Origin: Ceratopteris richardii | Taxonomy: Eukaryota > Streptophyta > Polypodiopsida > Polypodiales > Pteridaceae | DNA: 64,000 nt | NCBI GenBank assembly: GCA_020310875.1 | Contig: CM035444.1 | Span: forward strand, 24,797,772 to 24,861,771 | Reading direction: 5' to 3' | Part shown: positions 22,818 to 33,676 of the stretch, in pieces | Layout of the letters: the number at the start of each line of letters is the position of its first letter | Position numbering within the stretch: the first letter of the stretch is position 1 | Notes under the pieces: model-generated | Databases searched by the model: none | Told to the model about the DNA's origin: nothing | The model's input: the letters and a program-made list of their open reading frames with translations, nothing else | Program-made: the position numbers and the translations under genes

Positions 22818-25130
22818 TCATCGGTCTGGGTTCCTCTGTTGTGGTTGACTCCTTCGGGGTTGGGTTTGAGAGGTCCATTGGACACTCTGCTTTGGAAAAT
22901 AAGGGAGATCCAACACTTGCGTGACCTGCCCATTAGGAAGTGATTCGTTCTTTATCTTTAATCTAGGCCAGTCCGCAGCAAGTTTGGAAGGATGAGCACC
23001 GCAGGGTGTTGTGCTCATTTGGCCGCTGATGCAACCCACCTGACCGCTGATTGTGTCCGTCTGCCCTAGCGGTTGGGTAGCTGCCCCTTCTAGTTTGTAG
23101 GAAGCCCCAGGAAAGATCTCCTGTCGTCCTTCTGATTTACAATTGTCCATAGCCAAGCCCGAGTGGGTTGGTGTAGACGTGACGTGACTGGTCTGACCCA
23201 AGATCTTCCGGTCTTCCGTCGCATGCGTTTCATAGGGTCTAGGGTTACAAACCTCAATCGGAATGCAATTAGGGAAGTCGAGCGGTATCACTCGCTTCTG
23301 TTCTAAGGTTCCAATCTGTAAGGAGCCTTGTCTAAGATTCAGGTCCACTGAGTGATCGTATAGCCAATCTTGGCCAAGGATTAGGGGTTCTATCAGGTCG
23401 TCATCATGGCACACTAGTAGCTTCGCTGTCATGGTCACATCCTCAATGAGGATAGGAAGGTCCACCTCACCCATGCAAGGGGTTTCCATGCCTCCTAGCC
23501 CTATGAGGTATGCCTCAATTGGCCGCATTTCTATTCCTGAATCCTTATAGTGGGACCATCTAATCGCACTAGTCGCCGCACCTGAGTCAATTAAAGCCCT
23601 GAGCTCTTGGCAAGGGTTGCCGTTACCTAGCCTAACTGTAATGAATGGTCTCCTGTCCACTATACTAGGATGAGTGGTTGACTTTACTTGACACATGGCC
23701 ATGGGATATCTGGGTGTAGTTTCCGGATGGTTATAATGTTCTCTCCCTAGTCCTTGTCTTCTTAACTTCATACGTTTAATGCGTTCTATTGCTTCTGCCT
23801 GAGCTTCCGCTCGTATTCTATTTTCTTCCTCCTTACGCTTCTTTGCCAACGTGAGTCGTCTAAGCATATCCTCAGTAAGAGGTTCCTGATATAGCTTGAC
23901 TCTACAGCCACTAATATAATTAGGCATTACGTCTCCTTCTAAGGTGGCTAACTGTACTGCTCCACTTGTTGAGAGTCTGTTAATGATCATAGGTCCATAA
24001 CCTCGCTTTTCTAACTTACGTGCATGTTGCTTTAGCGTATATACTAGAACTAAATCTCCTTCTTTTAGGCCTTTATCTTTCACATGTGCATCAAAATATG
24101 CTTTCTGTCGCTTCTTCGCTGCATATATTCATGCTGCCGCCTTTAGCCTGGTTTCTCCTAATCGTTCCAAGTCCATTATTCTCGCTGATAATTCATGGCC
24201 GGTCCACTGATGTTCTTGTGCAACCTTAAGGGTCGGTATCAAGAAGTCCAAAGGAAGCACTGCATTCTGACCAAAAACCATCTGAAAGGGAGTTGCATTG
24301 AGTACGGTCTTGTAGGCCACTCGATATGCCCAAACAACGTGGTGTAACTGTTTGTCCCAATCTGAACGTTTGTTGTTCACAAGTTTCGTCAGTACGTTAC
24401 AAAGGATCTTATTAGTGCTTTCAGCCTGACCATTGGCCTGAGGATGATATGGTGCGGATTTCTTGTGAATCACCATAAAATCCTGTAACAAATATTCAAT
24501 GACTTGGTTTAGAAAGTGAGTGCCCCGATCGCTCACTAACTCTATAGGCAGTCCATATCTTGTAAAGACATTCTCAAATAAGAATTTTGCAGTTGTGTGT
24601 GCATCATTCTTTTTCGTGGCTTTTGCCTCTACCCATTTCGTAAGATAATCTGTGGCAACAATAATGTATTCAGCATGTGTACCTTTTGCAGGGGGGTTAA
24701 TGGGTCCTACAAAGTCTATACCCCACTTTGAAAATGCACGTCCGCCCGTCATGGTTTTCAATGGCATTTCATCTCTGCGGGTAGGAAACTGAGTTCTTTG
24801 GCACACATCACATCTCTTTACATAGGTATGAGCATCCATGTGAAGAGTGGGCCACCATAATCCTGCAAAGAGGATGGCTTTGATTATCCTATCGGGTCCA
24901 AAATGACCTCCTGCAACACCTTGGTGTGCAGTCTCTAGTATGCTCAGATAATTGCTCTCATGAACACATTGTCTTAGATATCCATCTCGTCCTCTTTTGT
25001 ATAGATTATCGCCAATAAGTGAATAGTCGTGAGCTTCCTGCTCTAGACTGCGTTGTCGAGTTAAGGTCATTCCTTGAGGGAATGTGTTCACTCCAGTCTG
25101 GTGTGAGAGACACATGATATAGTGTAGCAT
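22818..25130 (-). pseudogene. G1 pol, distal part: integrase, GPY/F-like module and second protease-like domain
   Basis: The minus strand carries the zinc-binding HHCC (H in AHQG, H in GGHF, then CDVC), then the core with Asp in WGIDFVGP, Asp in VSDRGTHF and Glu in NGQAEST, spaced D-61-D-35-E, so the catalytic triad is intact. A TGA at 24129 interrupts the frame. It continues in the same frame with EGDLVLVY, KRGYGPMIINRL, GAVQLATLEG and VKLYQEP, a GPY/F-type module. After a charged Lys/Arg/Glu helix (about 24083 minus 240 nt onward) comes a retropepsin-like domain, annotated separately. The tail to 22818 is Ser/Thr/Gln-rich and unrecognised. The N-terminal part of this region (25299-25006) is in another frame, with a shift near 25075. 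Confidence 0.92.
23310..23651 (-). pseudogene. Second retropepsin-like (aspartic protease) domain of G1, after integrase
   Basis: About 114 residues in the same uninterrupted frame as the integrase tail. Motifs in order: strand RPFITVRLGNG, catalytic-type ALIDSGAATSAI (DSG at 23580-23588), a glycine-rich flap-like IGLGGMETPCMGEVDLPI, and LILGQDWLYD, which matches the hydrophobic-ILG pattern at the end of retropepsins. The classical protease of the element is elsewhere, before RT (DSG at 28042-28050, ILGRPF). The two domains share the fold-level motifs but little sequence, so this does not look like a recent tandem copy. Activity is not shown; a binding or structural role is possible. Confidence 0.78.
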
Positions 25131-25494
25131 GCTCTACTGGTGGTCTTTCACAACAAACATGGCATTCTTTACACAACTTGTAGACATCTGCTTCCATCGT
25201 AGGCCAATATACTCCTAGCCTATGCAGAGTCTGTAATGTTCGATGTTTTGAATGATGTTGCTTTAATGCACCTATGTGTGCTAATTGCAACCAATTCACA
25301 TGTTCTGATTCATCTACACAACAAGCAAGAATCTTTTGATTATCCTATTTATATATGCTTCCTGCCATTATTTGGTATCTCTGAGACTTGGTAATCTCTC
25401 CCTCTTTGATCTTTATCCTAGAAGTCTTGGGTCCGTATGTCAGAATAGGGACTATAGGTTTAGCCCATTCTGGTGCTATCTCAAGGTTAAACAA
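25131..25494 (-). pseudogene. G1 RNase H-integrase linker with zinc-like Cys pair
   Basis: On the minus strand the frame of RNase H continues beyond a TAA at 25495 and a second stop near 25346. It then reads NWLQLAHIGALKQHH, TMEADVYKLCKECHVCCERPP and EHATLYHVSL, and is homologous to G2 at 16506-16700. CKECHVCC is Cys-rich and may bind zinc. The frame shifts near 25075 before the main integrase frame. Confidence 0.7.
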
Positions 25495-28400
25495 TTATGC
25501 ATCTGGTAGATCATCCGCTACTCCTTGAGGGGCTTCTCCTGAGGTTAATCTTGAAAGGTGGTCAGCTCTAAGATGTGTCTTTCCTTTCCTGACTACTACT
25601 TCAAAATCATATTCCATGAGTAATAGAAACCATCGTATTAGTCGTCCTGTGTTACATGGCTTGTTGACTAAGTACAATAGGGCTTGTTGATCTGTAAAGA
25701 ACTTGAATTTGTTGGCCAACAAGTAGTGCCTAAACTTCTTTACTGCGTAGATCATCCCTAATCCTTCTCGTTCCGTCGTGGTGTAATTTCTTTCTGCTGC
25801 GTTCAATTGTCTACTAGCGTAAGCTATGGGGAGATCTATGTTACCTTCATTCGTGGGTTGTGCTAACACACATCCTATGGCATAATTGGATGCATACACA
25901 TGTACATGGAATGGCTTACTCCAATCTGGGGTTGTCAATATAGGTGCTGAGCACAAGCGTCGTTTAAGTTCATTGAATGAATTTTCACATTCATTTGTCC
26001 ATTCGAAATTGGTTAAAAGAGAGTACAAAGGCTTGGCTATGATTGCATACATGTGTATGAATCTCCTATAATAACCGCAATGACCCATAAATGCTTGTAC
26101 CTCTTTCACATTAGTTGGTCTAGGTAATTCTGCAATTACCTTCACCTTTTCTTCATCCGTAGAGATTCCATTTTTTGACACAATGTGTCCTAGAATTTTG
26201 CCTTGTCTGACCATGAAAATGCACTTTTTTGGGTTCAAACAAACCTGATATTCTCGACATTTGTCAAATATCTGCCTTAACTCTGGGATATGCATCTGTC
26301 TTACATTTTAATGAGCACATAAGTCATCGACATAAACTTCCAAACTCTTGCGTAAGAATTCCTTAAAAACATGACACATGAGTCGCTGGAAAGTGGCGGG
26401 TGCATTTGTTAAGCCAAATGGCATCACACGAAATGCAAATATGCCCCATTCAGTGGCAAATGCCGTCTTGTGTTGATCTTCTGGAGCAATGGCTACTTGA
26501 TTATAGCCCGAAAATCCATCAAGAAAGCTGTAAACTTCCTTGCCCGCAACTCTTTCCAATAGATGTTTTGTGATAGGAAGAGGATAACTGTCTCTAATCG
26601 TGGCGGCATTAACTTTTTTAAGGTTAATACACACACGCAATTTTCCATTCTTCTTGGGCACAACCACAATGGGGGATACCCATTCGGTATGCTCAATTTC
26701 GTAAATGAATCCTGCTTCTATCAAGCGATCTATCTCCTCTTTAATCTTCGCAGCGTAGTTATCATTGTACGTGTACGGTTTCTGTTTTGTCGGTTTTGCA
26801 TCTGGAGTCATAGGGATTCTATGAGAACATATATCTGGATCTACTCCTTTCAAATCTTTGTAACTCCAAGCAAAAACATCTCTATATTCGCGCAATAGGC
26901 CAACTAGCTCTTCTTCTTCTTCAGTTGTCAAATCATGCCCTATGTATGTACATTTTTCTTCTTCTCCTTCGATGGCAACTATTATTTTCTTGGTTTTCTC
27001 TCGGTTATCATATACTTGTCCGTCATTCGCCTTTCTATTAGGCATGCGTACCATGATTCTTCTATCTTCGATTTCATATTTCTTGAAGTTCTCGGGTACT
27101 TCAAATAAAGATTCTTCTTTTTCTGACATGGTTTCTTTCTTCTTTCTTTTCTTGCCTTCACTCTTGTTAGTCACTTCCGTGGCTAACCTCACCTCATTCG
27201 TAATTTCCTCGTGTCTCTGAGTGCGAGTCTCTACCTCGAAAAAATATTCTTCCTCTGATGCAAAGGGTGGGTCGATGATAATTGATTCTAAATCAAAATC
27301 GCTTGCATCCTCAAATGCATCCGTGTTAGGTTCACACTCTTCTAAAATTGCATCGCACATGATTGGCTCTATCATGAAAACTGATATGTCATAGCCATCC
27401 TCGTCACAGTGGGGTGTCCATTGTTCTTCATTGATGGCTACATCCATGGTTGCTAGGATTTCTGCCCAACCATGGGGTTCAAACTCTTCGTCAGGGAATA
27501 CTACAGGTGCATAAGCTGGATCCTGAAGGGTTCTTGGATGTTGTTCTGCACCTAAGGTCCTGGCTTCTAACCTTTTTTCCTCTTGTTTGGCTACTTTACA
27601 CATCCATAGATGAGTATCCTCATGCAACCAAGAAGGATCTGATTCTAATGAGTGCACGGATTCCGTCTCTATTGGTGTCTTATGGATGGTATTCCATTGT
27701 ATTGGGGGTACATCTCTGTGTGAATAGTCTTTAAGATTGACTTTGGTGGTCACTCCTAAATGTTGCAAGTACAAAGAATTAGTTCCCCAATCTTGTACAA
27801 TTTGCAACTGACGCATGAATGGTCGTCCCAATATCATCTCATATGCATGATTTTTTGCAAAGTCACAAATGGCAAAGGTATGCTCAAATTCTACACCACA
27901 AGTGGTGAGTGATATTCCTTCTAGTAAGCCTAATGGTTTTTCTATGTGTCCATCAGCCATTTGTAGCTTCATCCTGGTGGGTCTCAATGCTGGCTTACCC
28001 CAACGTTTCCATAAGGCGGTGGTAGCTATGGCTACTCCGGCTCCTGAATCTAAGATGGCTTTCGTGGTGTAGCCCTGATGGGTTATCGGAAGATAAGTGT
28101 TACCTTCCTCTCCTTCGCTTACATCTCCAATCTTTTCTACGGGTATTTCTGGTACCTTATTTTGTGATCCTATTTGTGAGGGAGTAGTAGCAAGCTCGGG
28201 GAATTGATTTGCTACATGTTTCCACAATTCTGGTTTTACCTTTAACAACTCCTCTAGAGTGAGATTACATTGTACTTTAGTGTTCTTGATCACTTCCGTG
28301 TTTCTAGGGATTACTGATTCTTCATTCCTCACTATTATCGTGGATGCTCTCATACTAATAGACTTTGCTTCCCAAGGTCCTGTGAACTGAGGTAATTCTT

Positions 28401-28938
28401 GTAAAGAATTAGATCCAAATCTTGTGTTTTCACTCAGTTGTTCTTCCTCTACACCATCGTAAATAGAGGGAATGTCTTGGGGAAATTGTTCCTGCAAGTC
28501 ATCTATTTCTTGAATAGGAGGATGGGTTCCTTGTTCCTTTCTCCATTTCTCTTCTTGGATCTCTCTCAAAAATTCATGTGAGTACCTATGTATGGAAGAC
28601 AGGTTGTCTTGACTTTCTGAGTTGGGTACTTGAGACAGAGATGGTGCATTCCTTTCCTGTGTCTCTGGGACACTAAGATTCCTGGGCTGATCCTTTTTCT
28701 CTTTGCTTTCAATCAAATATTCTAGCCTCTCCACTAGTCCTTGAAAATGTAATTCCGGTTTTGCCATGTTATTCCAATTAAGATATCTAGAGGCTTCGAA
28801 CAAAGCTTGTGCTAATTCTACCATCTTCATGCAAAGTTTAGTTCTCTCAATTTCTAGATCAGCTCGTGGGTAGTTTTTGCTCATTTCAGCTACCTGAGGT
28901 CCCTCTTTTAATCTAGCCTGATATGCGCGAAACATCAT
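25495..28938 (-). pseudogene. G1 pol, proximal part: protease, reverse transcriptase, RNase H
   Basis: From the left end of the frame (28938) about 280 residues of charged linker precede the protease: TKAILDSGAGVAIATT (Asp at residue 297) and MILGRPFMRQ. After an acidic spacer come RT motifs: EWVSPIVVVPKKNGKLRVC, FSGYNQVAI, MPFGLTNAPATFQRLM, and YVDD at 26323-26334. A TAA at 26308 interrupts RT just after the palm. The same frame resumes with CLNPKKCIF, GHCGYYRRFI (thumb and connection) and RNase H: the first catalytic Asp position reads Tyr (HVHVYASNYAIG, 25894-25896), then TTEREGL, FFTDQQAL and RADHLSRL. So RT motifs are intact but the chain is cut and RNase H lacks one catalytic residue. 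Stop at 25495. Confidence 0.95.
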
Positions 28939-30830
28939 GTCTAGATTTTCTGGTATGGGTTCCGCTAAAACTGATCCTGATTATTGAGCTAGATTCTCTT
29001 GATTCAATTCCTATGAAGTCAATTCTAGGATTTTGGCTCTAGATTCCTTTAAACTTCCTTCCAACTCAGTTCTCTTTTTACTCCATTTTCTCTTAATTCT
29101 TTCTCTAGAATCTTTCCAAGATTTCGTCTTTTTACTACTAGATTCTGCAACTTCACTACTTCCGGCTACTTTCTCTTGATTAAGCTGTTGGTTTTGTAAG
29201 AGCGCCTGGGCTCTTGTTATAGCTTGGATAGGCACGTATGTAGGGTTGGATCCATCTGCGTTGTTTACAATACCTATCACGTTGATCGGTGTCACATTTG
29301 AAGCATTAACAGGGTTCTTAGGACAATCTTTGATGATGTGCTCTTTGCCACAATCGACGCAAAAGCCTTGTATGTTATAGTACTATGATTGTCCTGCTAT
29401 CGGGGGATGTGGACAATCCTTTATGAAATGATCTCCTTGGCACCTAAAGCATGGTCCTCTAGGGCCCTGTGGTCTTTGTTGTCTTAATTGGGGTCGTGGA
29501 TTTGGGTTTGTGTACATCACATTAGCATAGTCGGGCTCCCAACTAGGTTCCACTGGTGGACTATCATAATGATATGTTTCTACGTGTTCTGGTGACTCTG
29601 TGTAATATGCGGGTGGACTATCTACATGAGTGGAGTCAAAACTGTTTGAGTTTGGGTCACTTTCTGTGATCAAAGGTGAAGAAGGCACTAAGGCCCTACT
29701 TAGGTTCTCTTCTGCAGCAGCGTATTTGACTGAGATGACATTCGCTGGTGGGGGTGGCTGCTGAGCTAAGACAGGTTGAGGTCTCTGTTGAGCCTGGTAT
29801 GGGTAGTTCTGAGGAGGCCTATAGTAATAAGGCTGAGCATTGTATTAGCCTTGATACCTACCTGGCTGTGGGTATGCTTGCGGGTAGTTCTGTCTCATAG
29901 TCTGCTTGTTGTATGGGCAGTCCTGAGCCGTATGATTCGTGTATCTTCTCTCAATTGTACAATATTGGCCATTAAGGTTGGCTTGTGGTTGTGGTGCATT
30001 GGGGCACACACTTGCCATATGGTCACCACCACAGGTGTAACAACGCTTGTTCATTAGCACCCTAGGTTTACTAGAAACTCCTAATTTCTGGGCCACTTTT
30101 TCTGCTAGGTCTTCTATCGAGTTAGACAATTTTGTGGATGCTAGAGATGAACAGTCTGAGTCCTTATAGACCTTTGAGAGTTCCAACTTGTCTCCTAAGT
30201 TGTCCTCAATGTCTATACAAATTCTTACACATTGCTCTAGCGTTCTGGGTTCTTTTAGGTACACGTAGGAGCGTAGTTTAGAGCTCAACAAGCCATCTAA
30301 AAACAATGACACTTGCTTGGCTTGTGAGGGTAGCTCTTGCATTGGACATCGTTCAACATATTGTCTAAACCTACGTCCTGCCAGTCTGACTGTTTCCTGA
30401 GGGGTCTGTTTGAAGCTATGAATCAATGAAGACGTGTCATGTCTAATCCCACTTTTAGAGAATTCAGTGATGAATGACTCTAAAAAGTGATGGATGTCTC
30501 TAAATTGCCTCTGTTGCAAAGGTTGGAACCAAGTTAAAGCGGTATTCTTTAACGTTAGTCCAAATGCGTTGTATTGCGTGAACATGTCTTCAACTTGTTC
30601 GGCTCTTAGTACTTGCTTGAATTCTGCGACGTGGTCATAGGGATCTCCTGTCCCATCAAAATAATTTTTCATGGATTTCACTAACTGAGTGGGTCTCAGT
30701 ATTCTTGCGTGTTCATGTGGTCTAGGTAGAGGAAAATCATCTCTACCACCTGGTATTCCATGATCTCTTTGCCTATCTACTCTATTAGTGTCCGTGGTTG
30801 TTCTATCTCTCCCTATGGGATGAGTGAAGC
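28939..30830 (-). pseudogene. G1 gag: capsid and multiple zinc knuckles
   Basis: The frame carries YFDGTGDPYDHVAEF, TALTWFQPL, FITEFSKS, RRFRQYVERC and SLFLDGL, typical of the retrotransposon gag capsid family. Nucleocapsid knuckles follow: CYTCGGDHMASVC, a damaged one (CTIERRYTNHTAQDC, second Cys lost), CFRCQGDHFIKDC and CVDCGKEHIIKDC. The intact ones use CX2CX3HX4C, one residue shorter than the usual CX2CX4HX4C. Stops at 29845, 29383 and 29011 all lie in the same frame as the downstream pol, so gag and pol were probably one polyprotein. The frame joins the upstream N-terminal region by a shift near 30840. Confidence 0.9.
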
Positions 30831-31718
30831 TTACTTCGGGTCTTTCTTTATTTTTCTCTCTTTGATTTCCATGGGCTGATGATGTCCTGCCCCTTGTTGA
30901 CTTGTATTCATGTTCGTTCTAGATGGAGGGAATACCAATTCACCTCTCCATGTGTATGTGTTTTTAGCGTGGTCAGACACCACAAAGACTCTTTCTGAAG
31001 TCTCATCCAGGTATACAACCTTTCCAGGTGTATCCGGGTCCTTGAACTCGTATATAGTGATGATACCTACCTCACTAAGTAGTTCTGTCTTGTATCTCCA
31101 AAAGGCTTCATCAGTTTCTTTATTTACAAACAACTCTATGCTTCTGTTGTCCTGAGGGATCCATTCCGGGATTAGTACTCGTGTCAGTACAGATTTCCCT
31201 CTAGGTGTTCTAGGCTCTTCTAATGGTTCTTTTCCTTGAGATTTAGTTTCCATCTCTAGCTGAATTGCGCCAAACTCGTTGGTATTGTTTGGCTGCGTAC
31301 TTAAGATGTACATCGTTCCTTCCTTGTCTATGTACGCGTCTCTCTCGAATTTCACCACTGGACGTTCCAATCCAATGGGTTGATCGGAGTTGTGCATTTG
31401 CACCACTTGCCTTCGCAAACCATCCTCATAGATGCGAGCACCTAATCGGTTGGTTCGGAGAAACTCTAGTTGTGTTCTATAGGGTCCTTCTGGTTTTTCT
31501 AAGTATGCTACATTTGACCCTCCTTCTGGTCTTTCTATGCTAAATGCCATTTCTGACTCACTAGTGTCTGAGCTCTCGTAGGGGTAATTACTATTCAATT
31601 GCTGAGCCCACGATCGAGCAGTAGTTCTTACACTTGCCTCTGATGATCTAAGGCTTCGTCGGTCTGACTTACCTATATGTTTGCCCGATCTAAGGTTCAT
31701 TAATTTTCTTCCTTGCAC
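30831..31718 (-). CDS. G1 gag N-terminal region (295 codons open)
   Basis: The ATG at 31718 gives MQGRKLMNLRSGK; a LRSGK start is common in gag proteins of this gypsy group. The rest is charged and has no named domain (YRTQLEFLRTNRLGARIYEDG, EEAFWRYKTELL-like). The frame is open to 30831. It ends 12 codons after the point where the capsid frame starts to read sensibly (KERPEVSFTHP), which suggests a single-base shift near 30840 in an originally continuous gag. A separate pre-gag ORF, as in Tat/Ogre elements, is the alternative. Confidence 0.65.
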   Translation of the reverse strand: MQGRKLMNLRSGKHIGKSDRRSLRSSEASVRTTARSWAQQLNSNYPYESSDTSESEMAFSIERPEGGSNVAYLEKPEGPYRTQLEFLRTNRLGARIYEDGLRRQVVQMHNSDQPIGLERPVVKFERDAYIDKEGTMYILSTQPNNTNEFGAIQLEMETKSQGKEPLEEPRTPRGKSVLTRVLIPEWIPQDNRSIELFVNKETDEAFWRYKTELLSEVGIITIYEFKDPDTPGKVVYLDETSERVFVVSDHAKNTYTWRGELVFPPSRTNMNTSQQGAGHHQPMEIKERKIKKDPK

Positions 31719-33650
31719 ACTCAGTACACGCTCAGATCGTCAATGATTCTTTGTTATTACTTTCTTGATTCTTTTTAAATTTCTTTAGATTCTTGTCTTA
31801 ATGTATGCGTCAGGAATTCGACTTTCTGTGGTACTTTGAGTTCCCGTTCCGTCAGACTTATGTTCTTTCCTTTAGGTTTTCGTGTCACACACCTTTACTT
31901 TAGTCTTGAACTTGATAAATTTAACTCTCTTGAACTTGAGGCGTTCCTATCGTCTTAATCCACAAAAGCTACCGTTTATCCTAAGCTAAGAATTGACTGA
32001 GGGGGTTGAGTAGTCTTCCAACCTCGAGTCAGCTTTTCTGGTTGCTCTGATGCCCAAGAAGCCGCGCTTTCCAAGCTTTATGCCCTTCACTGCCTTGCTT
32101 TGGTTGCCCTTGATTGCCCTTGCTAGACCTGGAAAAACTCAATATTAGACCAATTCACAGTTGGATGATCAAGCACTTAAGTATATACACCTTTTAAGTC
32201 CCTTCCCTTTTGCCCAACTTTTCAATGTTTGCCCCCTGGCTTTCTAGTCCCAAACTAGGTCAGCCTCAAGATAGCTATCTAATGAGCTATTAAGCTCAAA
32301 AAACGGACTTCGGATGAAAAAGTTATGACCGTTCAGGCCCTGGGGGGTAAAACTGACAAACAGGTTTTTCTCCAAATATGAGCTAAGGGGTCTCCTATGA
32401 ATATAATCACCCAAAAATTTCCCAAAAATAGCCCCAAAATTGGCCAAAAAATGAAACCCTAAAATTTGCGATGGGGGTGCACAATCGCGATGGTGTGAGA
32501 CAATCGCGATGGTCTGGGACCGTCGCGATGGCGTGAGGGTGAACAATCGCGATGGTCTGAAGTGCACGGTCGCGATGGTCCAAATTGTGAGCAATCGCGA
32601 TGGCGTGAAAGTGGACAATCGCGATGGCGTGAGGGTGAACCGTCGCGATGGCGTGAAAGTGGACAGTCGCGATGGCGTGAAAGTGGACAATCACGATGGC
32701 TCGATCAGGCGGACAATCGCGATGGCGTCAGTCCACGGTCAACGTGAACAATCGCGATGGTCCAAAGTGAACCGTCGCGATGGTCACAGATGCGATGGCT
32801 TGAGCCAATCGCGATGGTCTGGGTGCGATGGCGTGAGCCAATCGCGATGGTCCAAAATTTTGGGTTGTCGCGATGGCGTTAAGTGCGAGCTTTCGCGATG
32901 GTCTAGCTTGCGTCGGCGCAATGGCGTGAGCCAATCGCGATGGTGTGGGGTCAACCGAACAATCGCGATGGTCCGCGAACCGTCGCGATGGTCCAAATGA
33001 ACCGTCGCGATGGCGTGAGACCGTCGCGATGGTCCGGCCGAGCCGTCGCGATGGTCCAAATGAATCGTCGCGATGGCGTGAGACCGTCGCGATGGTCCGG
33101 CCGAGCCGTCGCGATGGCGTGAGCCTATCGCGATGGTGTGACACAATCGCGATGGTCTGAGACCGTTGCGATGGTCCACCAAACTGATGATTTTGCAAAT
33201 GCAAGTGTGGATTCCTAGAGGCGCAGGGGTCGCCTACACGCCTATGAAGTCGCTTACCTCAAATTCCGAAGTTTGCAGACCATCGCGATGGTCTGACACA
33301 CTCGGAAATTTCTGACAGAAAGTGATTTTCTTACCTTTTTGCAGCCTTCCTGATGCACTGGAGTACTGTACCTGCAAGAAAACTCAAGAAAGCAAAAGTA
33401 CACACAAGCACAAAAGCTCTCTCTCACTCTCTCGCATGCACAAATGAGGGGAAATGAGGAGAATGGGTGGATATGGTGAATTTTTTGATTTTTTTTGGAG
33501 ATGAAGATGATGATGCGGTGATGAAGATGGAGTGTGGGGGAGGTGAAAAACACTAAAAACAAAGTAAAAACAACAACAAAAACTGAAATTTTTACCTTCC
33601 AACGCTACTTCTTGCTATACTTTTACCATCACACATTCGTCCTAGACTCG
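31719..33650 (-). other. G1 5' leader (untranslated), 1.9 kb
   Basis: Lies between PBS and gag ATG. The part next to gag (31740-32460) is unique sequence with a phrase (GGACTTCGGATGAAAAAG) of the sort often seen in plant gypsy leaders. The middle is the TCGCGATGG minisatellite. The part next to the PBS (33182-33650) is AT-rich with CT-rich stretches. The short open frames in it come from the repeat and are not supported as genes. Confidence 0.75.
32467..33181. repeat. CpG-rich minisatellite, core TCGCGATGG, about 33 units
   Basis: By eye about 33 cores GCGATGG, mostly preceded by AATC, CGTC or similar, recur every 17-27 bp (mean about 21). Variable tails are GTCC, GCGTGAG or GTCTGAG type. 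At 32980-33042 and 33043-33105 three units form a 63-bp higher-order repeat with one mismatch. A single isolated unit with a perfect 12-base palindrome CCATCGCGATGG lies at 33283-33294. Cores contain two CpG each, in contrast with the AT-rich surroundings. Confidence 0.95.
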
Positions 33651-33669
33651 ATCCCCGACAACGGAGCCA
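33651..33669 (-). promoter_or_regulatory. Primer-binding site of G1 (tRNA-Asp type)
   Basis: The minus strand reads TGGCTCCGTTGTCGGGGAT, starting 7 bases inside the 5' LTR. It resembles the TGGCGCCGTTGCCGGGG primer site of Athila-like elements (complement of tRNA-Asp 3' end) with about two mismatches. Confidence 0.85.
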
Positions 33670-33676
33670 AATTTGG

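Noticed and set aside
26563..28072. Plus-strand open frames opposite G1 pol
   Set aside because: Antisense shadows of a coding region with clear RT and protease motifs on the minus strand.
32467..33181. CRISPR-like array
   Set aside because: Spacing is irregular, the unit is only about 9 bp, spacers are related to each other, and the context is a plant retrotransposon leader.
32244..33204. Several overlapping open frames (RDG, SRW and HRD repeats) on both strands
   Set aside because: They are translations of the TCGCGATGG minisatellite in a leader region; open in many frames with no recognisable start context.
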